DNA from: JAHEME01 sp034435035
GTDB taxonomy: Bacteria; Chloroflexota; Anaerolineae; Aggregatilineales; UBA3940
Length of the DNA: 64,000 nucleotides
Direction of reading: 5' to 3'
Assembly: GCA_034435035.1 (NCBI GenBank)
Contig: DAOTXW010000009.1
Span: 62,001-126,000 of the forward strand
Shown: piece by piece, positions 24,797-34,116 of the stretch
How the letters are laid out: every line of letters begins with the position of its first letter
Position numbering within the stretch: the first letter of the stretch is position 1
Notes under the pieces: generated by a model
Told to the model about the DNA's origin: nothing
Seen by the model: the letters and a program-made list of their open reading frames with translations, nothing else
The model's database searches: none
Translations under genes and position numbers: made by a program

Positions 24797-25627
24797 ATGG
24801 AGTGCATCGATTATCTGGCAATCGGGCATGTCTGCCGCGACCTGACCGCCGATGGTTCGCGGCCCGGCGGTACCGCCACCTATGCTGCGCTGACAGCCAG
24901 GGCGTTCGGCCTTAGCGTGGCTATTGTGACCAGCGCGCCGCCGGATCACGCCGTGCTGGCAGCCCTCAGACCCGTCCCGATAGCTGTGGAGCCGTCTGCC
25001 GCCATCACCACTTTTGAGAACTACTACCTTGCAGAAGGCCGCAGGCAGATACTGACAGCCTGCGCGGCGCCGCTGGGCCTGTCGTCCGTGCCGCCAGAAT
25101 GGCGGCAGCCCCGGATCGTGCATCTCGGGCCGGTGGCGGGCGAGGTGGATTTGGAGATGGTAGCAGGCTTTCCCCGCTCGTTCATCGCGGTGACCCCCCA
25201 GGGATGGATGCGTCGATGGGATGCAGATGGCCGCGTTTTCTCGCGGCCCTGGGAGACAGCGGAAGCGGTGCTGGAGAAGGCCGATGCGGTCGTCATGAGT
25301 CTGGAGGATCTTGACAATGACGAACGGCTGGCTGAGGCCTATGCCCATCGCGCCCGAACGCTCGTCCTTACCCGCGGCGCGCAAGGCTGCACGCTATTCA
25401 CCAACGGGCGCGCCCATGAGTTCGCAACCGATCCGATCCACGATGGGGACCCCACCGGCGCGGGGGATATCTTTGCGGCCGTATTCTTCATCCTGCTGCA
25501 TCATACAGGTGACCCGTACCGGGCAGCTGGCGCCGCAACCCGGCTTGCCAGCGCTTCGGTGCGCAGAGTAGGATTGGCCAGCGTGCCAACGCCTGAAGAG
25601 GCGGCACAGACATTACCCGTCAACTGA
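24797..25627 (+). CDS. PfkB-family carbohydrate/nucleoside kinase
   Basis: 276 residues, somewhat short for the family. Features: a ribokinase-like N-terminus with RPGGTATYAALTARAFG, and the anion-hole/catalytic motif DPTGAGDIFAAVF near residue 220 with the base Asp. Phosphorylates a sugar or nucleoside; the substrate cannot be inferred. GGAGGGAGATAATACA precedes the start. The M24 peptidase follows after 23 bases. Confidence 0.88.
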   Translation: MECIDYLAIGHVCRDLTADGSRPGGTATYAALTARAFGLSVAIVTSAPPDHAVLAALRPVPIAVEPSAAITTFENYYLAEGRRQILTACAAPLGLSSVPPEWRQPRIVHLGPVAGEVDLEMVAGFPRSFIAVTPQGWMRRWDADGRVFSRPWETAEAVLEKADAVVMSLEDLDNDERLAEAYAHRARTLVLTRGAQGCTLFTNGRAHEFATDPIHDGDPTGAGDIFAAVFFILLHHTGDPYRAAGAATRLASASVRRVGLASVPTPEEAAQTLPVN

Positions 25628-25650
25628 TAAGCTACCCCGGAGAGAGACCT

Positions 25651-26844
25651 ATGCCAGATCATGCGCTTGTTTGTGAGAAGCTCGATCAGGCAGTTGAAAT
25701 CCTTAATGAGCTGGGGATCGATGCGTGGATGACATTTGTCCGGGAGACGAGCCTTGCGCCCGATCCGGCGCTTGACCTGATCCTGGGGATGGAGATGGTC
25801 TGGCAGTCCGCCTTCATTGTCACCCGCGACAACCGCCGGCTGGCTATCGTCGGGAAGCATGACGCGGAGAATGTCCGGCAGACCGGCGGCTATACCAGCG
25901 TGATTCCGTATGTGGAGGGGATGCGCGACTCACTGGTGAGCGTACTGCTCGATCTCAACCCGCGTCAGATCGCCCTGAACTACTCGGAGGATGATGTCGC
26001 CGCCGACGGGCTCGGCCATGGGCTGATGCTGATGCTGCGCCGGTATCTGGATGACACCGATCTGCCGGACCGGTTTATTTCTGCCGAAAAGATCGTCGGG
26101 CTGCTACGTGGGCGAAAGTCGCCCACTGAGATCGCGCGGATCCGGGCAGCGATTGAGACGACCCAGCAGATATTTCATGCGGTCAGCCAGATGGCACAGC
26201 CCGGGATGAGTGAGGCGGAGCTGGCCGATCATGTGCACAAAATCGTGGAGGAGCAGCACCTGGGCACAGCCTGGGATTGGGCCTACTGCCCTACTCTGAA
26301 CGCCGGTCCGGACTCGCCGGTGGGGCATGTTGCGCCGCTGCCCGATTACACGGTTCGCCCCGGCACGCTGCTGCATATGGACTTTGGTGTCCGACAGAAT
26401 AGTTACTGCGCTGATCTGCAGCGTGTCTGGTATGTGCGCCGCCATCCCGGGGACACTCCGCCGCCCGAACTGGCGCGGGCCTTTGAGGCGGCGCGCATGG
26501 CGCTGCAGGCCGGCTTCGAGGCGCTGCGGCCCGGGATGATGGGCTGGGAGGTGGATCAGGCCGCCCGCGAGTCCCTGGTGGCTGCCGGGTATCCCGAGTA
26601 TCAGCACGCGTTCGGGCACCATGTGGGACGCGTGGCGCACGATGGTGCGACGGTGCTGGGTCCGCGCTGGGAGCGTTATGGCCAGACGCCTTACGGGCTG
26701 GTCGAAGCGGGCAACGTCTTTGCGATCGAGCTGGGCATCGAGGCAGCGGGCTTTGGTTACGTGGGCCTTGAGGAGAACATCCTGGTGACAGATACCGGCG
26801 CCGTCTGGCTATCGGATCCCCAGAATGAATTGTGGTGCATCTAG
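25651..26844 (+). CDS. M24-family metallopeptidase (Xaa-Pro dipeptidase-like)
   Basis: 397 residues. N-terminal creatinase-like domain to about residue 165, then the pita-bread catalytic domain. Metal ligands are recognisable: Asp in LHMDFGV, Asp in YCADLQRVW, His in GHHVGRVAHD, Glu in AIELGIE and Glu in GLEENILV, i.e. the full five-residue set. A role in cleavage of Xaa-Pro peptides is the family expectation. The next gene begins 9 bases after the stop. Confidence 0.9.
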   Translation: MPDHALVCEKLDQAVEILNELGIDAWMTFVRETSLAPDPALDLILGMEMVWQSAFIVTRDNRRLAIVGKHDAENVRQTGGYTSVIPYVEGMRDSLVSVLLDLNPRQIALNYSEDDVAADGLGHGLMLMLRRYLDDTDLPDRFISAEKIVGLLRGRKSPTEIARIRAAIETTQQIFHAVSQMAQPGMSEAELADHVHKIVEEQHLGTAWDWAYCPTLNAGPDSPVGHVAPLPDYTVRPGTLLHMDFGVRQNSYCADLQRVWYVRRHPGDTPPPELARAFEAARMALQAGFEALRPGMMGWEVDQAARESLVAAGYPEYQHAFGHHVGRVAHDGATVLGPRWERYGQTPYGLVEAGNVFAIELGIEAAGFGYVGLEENILVTDTGAVWLSDPQNELWCI

Positions 26845-26853
26845 GGGGAAGTG

Positions 26854-28467
26854 ATGCAGGCTGATCGGGTCCTTGTCAACGGTGTGATCAGGCTGAAAGC
26901 CGACGCGGCCCGGCCGGTTGAGGCGATCGCGATCCGCGGCAGCCGGATTCTGGCTGCCGGCAGCACTGGCGAGATCGAGAGCCTGCTGGCACCTGAAGGA
27001 GAGACTGTCAACCTGGAGGGCCGCCTGGTTCTCCCCGGCCTGACCGATGCGCATGTTCATCTGAGCTGGTACGCGGCCTCGCTGCAGATGGTTGATCTGG
27101 TGCCGGTGTCGTCGGCGGAGGAGGCTGCGGCCAGAGTGGCGGCCCACGCAAACCAGCTGCCGCCGGGCGCCTGGGTTCGCGGGCATGGATGGGCTCAGGT
27201 TGAGTGGCCCGGCGGGGGCTTCCCCACTGCGGCGCAGCTGGATGTGCTGATCCCGGATCGCCCGGTCTATCTCACCGCCCATTCAACCCATGCCGCATGG
27301 GTCAACTCGGCGGCGCTGCACGCCGCAGGCATCACCGCAAGTACCGGCGATCCGCCGGGGGGGCGGATCGGGCGTGACGATTCCGGGCAGCCCACGGGGG
27401 TGTTGTTCGAATCGGCTATGGAACTGGTCTCGCGCGTCATCCCGCCGCCGAGCCCGCAGCAGGTGGCTGAGCAGGTCAGGGCCGCGATCGCGCGCGCCCA
27501 CCGTGGAGGATTGACCGGGATACATGATTTTGATGGGGCCCTGGCCTTCCGGGCCTACCAGATTCTCAGGGAAAATGGCCTGCTGACTCTGCGGGTGGTG
27601 AAAAACCTGCCGGTTGAGCTGCTGGATCAGGCGATTGCTCTGGGGCTGCGCTGGGGATTCGGAGACTACCACCTGCGCATCGGGGGCATCAAGACCTTCG
27701 CCGATGGCGCCCTGGGGCCACGCACCGCCTGGATGATCGCACCCTATGAGGATGAGCCTGACAACTACGGCCTGTGCGTGACCGACCCGGAAGAAATGCG
27801 TGAAAACGTCAGCCGGGCCAGCGCGGCCGGGCTGCCTTCGACCATCCACGCGATCGGGGATCGGGCCGTCCATCATGTGCTCGATGTATACGAGGCGGTG
27901 CGCGCCGAGGAGTCAGTCCGCGGCATCCAGCCGGGGCAGATGCGCCACCGGATCGAGCATGTGCAGATCATTCACCCGGACGACGCGCAGCGGCTGGGGC
28001 AGCTGGGCATCATCGCGTCGATGCAGCCGAACCATGCTCCATCCGACGCGATGATGGCCGACCGTTACTGGGGAGCGCGAGCCGACTATGCCTACAACTG
28101 GCGTCTGCAGCTGGAGGCGGGGGCCCCGGTTGCGTTTGGCAGCGACGCGCCCATCGAACCGATCGAGCCGCTGCCGAATATTCAGGCTGCGGTGACGCGT
28201 CGGCGGCAGGACGGCTGGCCCGGGCCAGATGGATGGCGGTCGGGTCAGCGGGGGCGTCTGAGCGTTGAGGAGGCGGTGCGGGGATTCACCGAGGGGCCGG
28301 CGTATGCCGCCGGACTGGAGGCTCACCTGGGGCAGCTACAACCCGGATTCCTGGCCGATCTTGTCGTCCTGGATCGCGATATCTACGCGATTGATCCGAT
28401 GGAGATCGGCAGCACGCCGGTGGCCGGGACGATGGTCGATGGGCAGTGGGTGCATCGCGCATTCTGA
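26854..28467 (+). CDS. YtcJ-like amidohydrolase
   Basis: 537 residues of the amidohydrolase-3 branch. The N-terminus VNGVIRLKADAARPVEA and GLTDAHVHLSW carry the first metal motif; later blocks are LTGIHDFDGA, KTFADGALGPRTAW, TIHAIGDRAVHH, RIEHVQIIHPDD and FGSDAPIEPIEPLPNIQAA, ending with LADLVVLDRD. Hydrolyses C-N bonds in an unidentified, probably ring or formamide, substrate. The ATG at 26854 lies after AGGGGGAAGTG; the GTG one codon upstream is too near the ribosome site. Confidence 0.9.
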   Translation: MQADRVLVNGVIRLKADAARPVEAIAIRGSRILAAGSTGEIESLLAPEGETVNLEGRLVLPGLTDAHVHLSWYAASLQMVDLVPVSSAEEAAARVAAHANQLPPGAWVRGHGWAQVEWPGGGFPTAAQLDVLIPDRPVYLTAHSTHAAWVNSAALHAAGITASTGDPPGGRIGRDDSGQPTGVLFESAMELVSRVIPPPSPQQVAEQVRAAIARAHRGGLTGIHDFDGALAFRAYQILRENGLLTLRVVKNLPVELLDQAIALGLRWGFGDYHLRIGGIKTFADGALGPRTAWMIAPYEDEPDNYGLCVTDPEEMRENVSRASAAGLPSTIHAIGDRAVHHVLDVYEAVRAEESVRGIQPGQMRHRIEHVQIIHPDDAQRLGQLGIIASMQPNHAPSDAMMADRYWGARADYAYNWRLQLEAGAPVAFGSDAPIEPIEPLPNIQAAVTRRRQDGWPGPDGWRSGQRGRLSVEEAVRGFTEGPAYAAGLEAHLGQLQPGFLADLVVLDRDIYAIDPMEIGSTPVAGTMVDGQWVHRAF

Positions 28468-28555
28468 CGGCCAGACAGGAAGCGCCCCGACGCAGACAGG
28501 CTCCCTGTGGGGGGAGATCCGCTGTGAGGCGCAGCTTACCGGCGGTAGAAACCGA

Positions 28556-28627
28556 TGCCCCCAACAGGATTCGAACCTGTACCCACGGTTCCGAAGACCG
28601 GCACTCTATCCATTGAGCTATGGGGGC
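28556..28627 (-). tRNA. tRNA-Arg (anticodon TCG)
   Basis: 72 bases on the minus strand. Acceptor GCCCCCA pairs with TGGGGGC; D-arm GCTC...GAGT (one G-U); anticodon loop CTTCGGA, anticodon TCG, reading CGA; T-arm ACAGG-TTCGAAT-CCTGT. Discriminator A, no encoded CCA. The first pair of the anticodon stem is a C-U mismatch (CCGGT/ACCGT). No CCA or attachment duplicate was seen next to it. Confidence 0.93.
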
Positions 28628-28717
28628 TCCTACGCGGATCATAACACTCCTGAATACACCCGGCAAGCCTGACGCGCTCGGTACAGCCACCTGAACCTCA
28701 CCTCACCGGGAATGCCT

Positions 28718-29734
28718 ATGCGACACCAGGACCTTGCCGTGCTGGACCATCTGACGCTGCCGGAGCTGGAACTGAACCTTGACCAGCATACGCGCCAGCG
28801 TATCCCTGTCGACCGATGGACGAGCTTCAGCTGGTCGGTTACCCGGCACGATCGGTTCCAGCGCTGCCGGCGGTTGTATTACCTGCATTACTACGGTGCA
28901 CGCCGGGTGCGGGAAGCCCGCAGCCCGGTGGTAAGCGCCATCTGGTGGCTGAAACAGGTTACTACCTTGGATGCCTGGATCGGCACTGTGATCCACCAGA
29001 CGGCAGCCGAAGCTATCCGCGCCCACCAGCAGGGCCGGCCGGTTCGGGCGGCAGACCTGGAGATCATGTCCGTTGAGAACTTCCGGGCCGGCGTGGTTGC
29101 CTCCGAGCGCGGCGCCAAGCATAACAACCAGTGGGTGATCCTGTTAGAGCATCTTTATCCGCGGGACAGCATGGCTATTAACCTGGAGGATGCGGAGCAG
29201 CGTGTGATCGCGCGGACGCAGAGCCTGGCCTCCAGCGAGGCATACCAGATGATCCTCAGCCTGCCGCCGACTGCGATCCGCGAGATAGACCCGCCTTTCC
29301 AGTCGTTCATGCTGGAGGAAGTCCCCCGCGTCGGCATGCTGCAGGTATATGTCATCCCTGACGTGCTGATGATCAGCGGATCCCAAGCGGTCATCGTGGA
29401 TTGGAAAACGGGGGATGCCGAACGCGCTTCCATCGCTCATCAGGCGGGCACCTATCGTCTGTACGCACACCTGCAGTACGGGATCGCTGAAGCAGATATC
29501 GATGTCATCATCGCCGATCTGCAAAATCAGGGGCGTGCTGTGGTCCCGCGCGGCGGGCTGCCGTCCCTGGAGGAAGCGCGGGCGTTCATCATCGACAGTG
29601 CGGCGGCTATGGTAGAACAAATGGACTATTTAGAGTACAATACGGTAGCAATCCAGCGATTCCCTATGACTGACGATCGGCAGCAGTGCTGCCTGTGCTC
29701 TTTTCAGCGAGCCTGCTGGCGACATGAGCCCTGA
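28718..29734 (+). CDS. Fe-S PD-(D/E)XK nuclease 1 (AddB/Cas4-type)
   Basis: 338 residues. Nuclease core: H93 in IGTVIHQTAAE, D215 in VYVIPDVL, D228-x-K230 in AVIVDWKTG, and the QxxxY of HQAGTYRLYA. Four cysteines match the AddB/Cas4 iron-sulfur staple: C50 in RFQRCRRLYY, and C324, C327 and C333 in CCLCSFQRAC (CxxCx5C). First gene of a four-gene operon; its end overlaps the pseudo-helicase start by 11 bases. I expect exonuclease work in double-strand-break repair with the helicases. The ATG at 28718 has GGGA six bases upstream; an ATG at 28712 is in frame but too close to it. Confidence 0.88.
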   Translation: MRHQDLAVLDHLTLPELELNLDQHTRQRIPVDRWTSFSWSVTRHDRFQRCRRLYYLHYYGARRVREARSPVVSAIWWLKQVTTLDAWIGTVIHQTAAEAIRAHQQGRPVRAADLEIMSVENFRAGVVASERGAKHNNQWVILLEHLYPRDSMAINLEDAEQRVIARTQSLASSEAYQMILSLPPTAIREIDPPFQSFMLEEVPRVGMLQVYVIPDVLMISGSQAVIVDWKTGDAERASIAHQAGTYRLYAHLQYGIAEADIDVIIADLQNQGRAVVPRGGLPSLEEARAFIIDSAAAMVEQMDYLEYNTVAIQRFPMTDDRQQCCLCSFQRACWRHEP

Positions 29735-31841
29735 CATGAGTGATCGCGCCATTACCTACATCGGCGAGCCGAACCCGAGAACGATATTTGTGGAAGGCCC
29801 CTTTGGGTCGGGCAAGACCCTGTTTGCCATCGAGACATTACAGGCATGGCTGGAGGCAGGCGTGCCGCCTTCCCGTATCCTGGTGCTGGTACCGCAGAGG
29901 CACATGGCGCAACCTTTTGTCGAGGCGCTGCTCGATCCCGGGCTTGGGGCGATGGGCGCCGTGCAGGTGCGGACTCTGGGCGGGCTGGCCCGCGATATGA
30001 GCCGTACCTACTGGGCAGAAATCGCTGAGGAGGCTGGATTCCGACAGCCCGGCCAGCCGCCGCGCTTTTTGACGATTGAGACTTCTCAGTACGCGATGTC
30101 GGCTTTTGTTGAAGAGGCGGTGAGGCAGGGCGAATTCGATGCGCTGAGCCTTTCCCCCCATGAGATCGCACGCCAGATCATCGACAGCCTGAACAAAGCG
30201 GCAATCCTGCAGATCGATTTCCGTCGGATCCCGGAGATGCTGTCGGCGGCATGGGGCAGCGAGCGACCCCGTAAGCGGGTGCTGGCTTACCAGGCTGCCG
30301 GTCGTGTTGCGGAAAAGTACCGGCAATACTGCATCGACTCCCAGCTGCTGGATTTCTCTCTGCAGCTGGAGCTGTTCAACCGCCTGCTGCGGCAGCCTCA
30401 CATCCAGGCAGACTTCTTCCGGAACTGCTCCCACCTGATCGTAGAGCATCTGCAGGAAGAACCCGCCGTGACACATGATCTGATCTATGAATGGCTTCCC
30501 CGGCTGGAGGGCGGGCTGCTGACCTACGAATGGGACAGCGGGTACCGCATCTTCCTGGGCGCTGCGCCTGAAGGGGGGAGCTTTCTGCGCCAGCACTGCG
30601 AGGGTGTGCTGACGTTTAATCGCTCCTTTGTGATGTCGCCCGGCGTAGCGAGCCTGCTGGATGAGGTGGGCTTTGCGCTGCGCCGCGACCTCCCCCGCCC
30701 GGCTACGGATCAGGCGCCGGCCTTCGAGTACAGCTACCACACCTACTTCCCGGAGATGCTGGATCGGGCCGCCGACCGAATTGCACACATGGTGACTCGT
30801 GAAGGCATCCCCCCACGAGAGATCGCGGTGCTGGCTCCGTATCTGAGTGATGCGCTGCGCTTCTCCATGACTCAGAAGCTCAGCGAACGCGGGATCCCAT
30901 CGATCTCGCACCGACCCTCCCGGGCGCTGCGGGATGAACCGGCTGCCCGGTGTCTGCTGACGCTGCTGGCGCTGGCCTATCCGGAATGGAAATATCTTCC
31001 GCCGCGCGAAGATGTGGCGCAGGCGCTGGCGCTGGCCATCGAAGCGCTGGATCCAGTGCGGGCGCGCCTGCTGGCGGAAGTGGTTTACCGGCCGGGAGCC
31101 AAGCCCGCCCTGTCGTCCTTCGGCCTCATCAAGCCTGATATGCAAAACCGCATCACCTACCGCGTGGGGAAGCAGTATGAATACCTGCGGGAGTGGCTTG
31201 AGACGTGCAGAGCCGGCAATCCGGCCTACCTTGATCAAGTCATGCGCGGGCTATTCGGGGAAGTGCTGTCGCAGCCAGGCTTCGGTTTTCATGACCAGCA
31301 CGAGTATGCCCGCATCACGGACGAGCTGGTCAAGTCGGCACAGACTTTTCGCCGCGCCTTATTCGATCCGGTGCAGGATCCGGTAGCGATTGGGCAGCAG
31401 TACTTCGCCGTTGTCAACCAGGGCCTGCTGGCTGGCCTGTACATCGAGAGCTGGCGGGATGACCTGGCTGATGCCGTATTTCTGTCGCCTGCTTTTACCT
31501 TTCTGGTGCGCAACCGCGCGGTCTCGGTGCAGGTCTGGCTGGATGTGGGCTCGATGGGCTGGTGGGAACGCCTGGATCAGCCTCTGACACATCCCTACGT
31601 GCTTTCCAAGGACTGGCCTCCCGGGAAGCTGTGGACGGACGCCGAGGAATATCAACGCCAGCAGGAGATGCTCTACCGTGTCGTGAGCGGCCTCATCCGG
31701 CGCTGCCGCCAGCGCATCTACCTGGGGATCAGCGACCTGGGTGAGCAGGGCTTTGAGGAGCGCGGCCCCCTGCTGCGTGTCTTTCAGAGCATCCTTCGCC
31801 GCCACCCTCAGATCGCGGCAAAGGCTGTGATCGATGGCTGA
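29724..31841 (+). CDS. AddB-like SF1 helicase homologue with degenerate motifs
   Basis: 705 residues. The P-loop GPFGSGKT is intact (25-32). The Walker B region reads LIVEHLQEE (238-246) where active enzymes have DExQD, and the motif III region (268-281) keeps only a faint GDxxQ-like pattern. Later segments with VLAPYLSDALRFSMTQKL match the 2A/2B shape of RexB/AddB. In AddAB the AddB helicase part is likewise inactive and recognises Chi; that role is inferred here. Overlaps the upstream nuclease by 11 bases and the downstream helicase by 8. No nuclease domain is fused. Confidence 0.82.
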   Translation: MSPDMSDRAITYIGEPNPRTIFVEGPFGSGKTLFAIETLQAWLEAGVPPSRILVLVPQRHMAQPFVEALLDPGLGAMGAVQVRTLGGLARDMSRTYWAEIAEEAGFRQPGQPPRFLTIETSQYAMSAFVEEAVRQGEFDALSLSPHEIARQIIDSLNKAAILQIDFRRIPEMLSAAWGSERPRKRVLAYQAAGRVAEKYRQYCIDSQLLDFSLQLELFNRLLRQPHIQADFFRNCSHLIVEHLQEEPAVTHDLIYEWLPRLEGGLLTYEWDSGYRIFLGAAPEGGSFLRQHCEGVLTFNRSFVMSPGVASLLDEVGFALRRDLPRPATDQAPAFEYSYHTYFPEMLDRAADRIAHMVTREGIPPREIAVLAPYLSDALRFSMTQKLSERGIPSISHRPSRALRDEPAARCLLTLLALAYPEWKYLPPREDVAQALALAIEALDPVRARLLAEVVYRPGAKPALSSFGLIKPDMQNRITYRVGKQYEYLREWLETCRAGNPAYLDQVMRGLFGEVLSQPGFGFHDQHEYARITDELVKSAQTFRRALFDPVQDPVAIGQQYFAVVNQGLLAGLYIESWRDDLADAVFLSPAFTFLVRNRAVSVQVWLDVGSMGWWERLDQPLTHPYVLSKDWPPGKLWTDAEEYQRQQEMLYRVVSGLIRRCRQRIYLGISDLGEQGFEERGPLLRVFQSILRRHPQIAAKAVIDG

Positions 31842-34116
31842 CATCCGGCTTCGTTCTTCCCAGCAGGCCGTCCTGAGCTATACAGGCGGCAAGATGGGGG
31901 TCTCGGCGGTTCCCGGCAGCGGCAAGACCTTCACACTTTCGTATCTGGCTGCGGCGCTGGTAGAACGGCTGACAGATGCCGGGCTGGCTGACGATCAAGA
32001 GGTTCTGATCGTGACATTCACCAACCCGGCGGTGAATTCCTTCCGCAACCGGATCGCCGAGCTGGTGAGGCAGGAGCGCGGCCTGCTGCCCTACGTCGGC
32101 TACCGGGTGCGCACTCTGCACGGACTGGCGCATGACATCGTCCGTCTGCGCCCTGCGCTGGTGGGGCTGACCGACAACTTCGATATCCTGGATGAGCGCA
32201 TCACAACCGGGATTATGCATGACCTGGCTGAGCAATGGACACGCGCCAATGGGCATCGCCTGCTGCGCTACCTGCGGGACTACGAAATGGCGGAGGAGTC
32301 TGCTCAGCTGATGCGAACGCTGCGCGATCAGGGACCAACGCTGGTGGAGAACATCGCTCTGGCCATCACCCGGCTTGGTAAGGACAACGGCTGGTCGCCT
32401 GCGCACCTGCGCGCCCGGATCGAAGAGGCGCCAGGCGATACAACTCTGGCGCAGGTCGGCGTCGATCTGTACGAAGCCTATCAGCGAGCACTGGCTTTCC
32501 GAAGTGCGGTGGATTTCGATGATCTGGTCAGGCTGGCCATGGAGGCCCTGCAATCTGATCCGTCCTTCCTGGCGAGGCTTCAGGAGCGCTGGCCGTACAT
32601 CCTGGAGGATGAAGCGCAGGATTCCAGCAAGCTGCAGAACGACATGCTCCGGCTGCTTTCGGGCGGGCGTAACTGGGTGCGGGTGGGCGATCCGAACCAG
32701 GCAATCTACACGACATTTACCACCGCCGACTCCAACTTTCTGCGCCAGTTTCTGAGAGAAGAGAGCGTCCAGGAGAAGCCGCTAACCGAGTCGGGTCGAT
32801 CGTGCCCGGCGGTGATCGACCTGGCTAACTATCTGGTGGATTGGTCTTTGCATGATGAGTTGATCCCGCATCTGCACAACACTTTCTATCCCCAGCGGAT
32901 CAAACCGACGGAGCCGGGTGATCCCCAACCCAACCCTGAGAATGGGGTGCTCCATATCGACTGGGAGCCGGGCCGCAACATAACCCCGGATAAGGAGATC
33001 GAGCGGCTGGTCGGTTCGCTTGAGAAGTGGCTGCCCGATCACCCGGACTGGACCGTCGCTGTGCTGGTTCCGGAGAACCGGCGCGGGTTTAATGTCGTGG
33101 AGGCGCTGCGGGAGCGAGGGATCGCCTATGAGGAGCTGCTGCGCAGCACTTCGGCAACCCGTGATGCAGCGCAGCAGCTCCAAGCGGTGATGGATTTTCT
33201 GGCAGATCCCCTGAACAGCCGGCATCTGGGGCGCCTGTTTGCGATGTGGTGGGGCGTTCACTGGTCACGCGGGCAGTGGGCGCAGCAGGAAGACCAGGCG
33301 CTGGAGGACCGGGCTCAGATCCTGCAGGCTCTCGAGCAGGTCCGGGGCGTCGAGGATTTCATGTGGCCGGTGGCAGGCACCGACTGGCCGGATCCGGTGA
33401 GAGCCGTACTTACCCCTGAGCGGGAGGCACTGCTTACGGATTTCCGGAACCTGGCCCGGTTCTGGCTGCAGGCCAGCAACCTGCCGGCAGACCAGCTCAT
33501 CCTGACCATCGCCCCCGTGCTGTTTGACGATCCAGCCGATCTGGCGCTGGCACATCGCATGGCACTGGTTCTGCGCAGCGTTGCCGACAACAACCCGGAG
33601 CACCGGCTGCCACAGCTGGCCACTGAGCTGAGACAGATTGCCTCCAATCAGCGGCGCTTTCTGGGGCTTGAAGATGCTGCTACTGGCTATCGCCCCCGAC
33701 CCGGCGTGGTGACCGTAGCCACCATGCATGCCGCCAAGGGGCTGGAATGGGATCGCGTTTATCTGCTCTCGATCAATACATACAGCTTCCCGGCAGCGCT
33801 GCCCGGCGACAGCTTCATCGCCGAGAGGTGGTTTATCCGCGACTCACTGAATATCGAGGCCGAAGCGCACAGCCAGGCCATGCTGGCGATGGAAGGGCGA
33901 GCTGAAGCGTACCAGGAAGGACGGGCCACCGAGGAGGCGCGAGTGGAATATGCTGCCGAGCGCCTGCGGCTGCTGTACGTGGGTATCACCCGGGCCCGGC
34001 GCGATCTGATTCTGATGTGGAACATGGGACACTACTGGGAACAGGGCCGAGAGAACCGTCCGGCGCAGGCTCTGGTTGCACTCAGCCATCATCTGAAGCA
34101 GAAGCAGGGCACATGA
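31834..34116 (+). CDS. UvrD/Rep-like SF1 DNA helicase (AddA/AdnA-like)
   Basis: 760 residues with all superfamily 1A motifs: Q-motif region LRSSQQAVL, I AVPGSGKT (25-32), Ia LIVTFTNPAV, II ILEDEAQDSS (DEAQD 259-263), III VGDPNQAIYTTF, V VATMHAAKGLEWDRVYL, VI LLYVGITRARRD. Active 3'-5' translocation is expected. Unlike AddA, no nuclease domain is fused at the C-terminus; it is followed by a separate nuclease whose ATG overlaps its stop (ATGA). Confidence 0.93.
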   Translation: MADIRLRSSQQAVLSYTGGKMGVSAVPGSGKTFTLSYLAAALVERLTDAGLADDQEVLIVTFTNPAVNSFRNRIAELVRQERGLLPYVGYRVRTLHGLAHDIVRLRPALVGLTDNFDILDERITTGIMHDLAEQWTRANGHRLLRYLRDYEMAEESAQLMRTLRDQGPTLVENIALAITRLGKDNGWSPAHLRARIEEAPGDTTLAQVGVDLYEAYQRALAFRSAVDFDDLVRLAMEALQSDPSFLARLQERWPYILEDEAQDSSKLQNDMLRLLSGGRNWVRVGDPNQAIYTTFTTADSNFLRQFLREESVQEKPLTESGRSCPAVIDLANYLVDWSLHDELIPHLHNTFYPQRIKPTEPGDPQPNPENGVLHIDWEPGRNITPDKEIERLVGSLEKWLPDHPDWTVAVLVPENRRGFNVVEALRERGIAYEELLRSTSATRDAAQQLQAVMDFLADPLNSRHLGRLFAMWWGVHWSRGQWAQQEDQALEDRAQILQALEQVRGVEDFMWPVAGTDWPDPVRAVLTPEREALLTDFRNLARFWLQASNLPADQLILTIAPVLFDDPADLALAHRMALVLRSVADNNPEHRLPQLATELRQIASNQRRFLGLEDAATGYRPRPGVVTVATMHAAKGLEWDRVYLLSINTYSFPAALPGDSFIAERWFIRDSLNIEAEAHSQAMLAMEGRAEAYQEGRATEEARVEYAAERLRLLYVGITRARRDLILMWNMGHYWEQGRENRPAQALVALSHHLKQKQGT

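Noticed and set aside
28556..28711. Possible integration site at the tRNA-Arg gene
   Set aside because: No integrase, no duplicated tRNA end and no change in base composition across the following operon.
28718..29734. CRISPR-associated Cas4
   Set aside because: The Fe-S nuclease pattern is shared with Cas4, but no CRISPR array or other cas gene is near and the context is helicase-linked recombination.
29838..31238. A 466-codon minus-strand frame across the pseudo-helicase
   Set aside because: Low-complexity Gln/Arg/His translation; shadow of the opposite gene.
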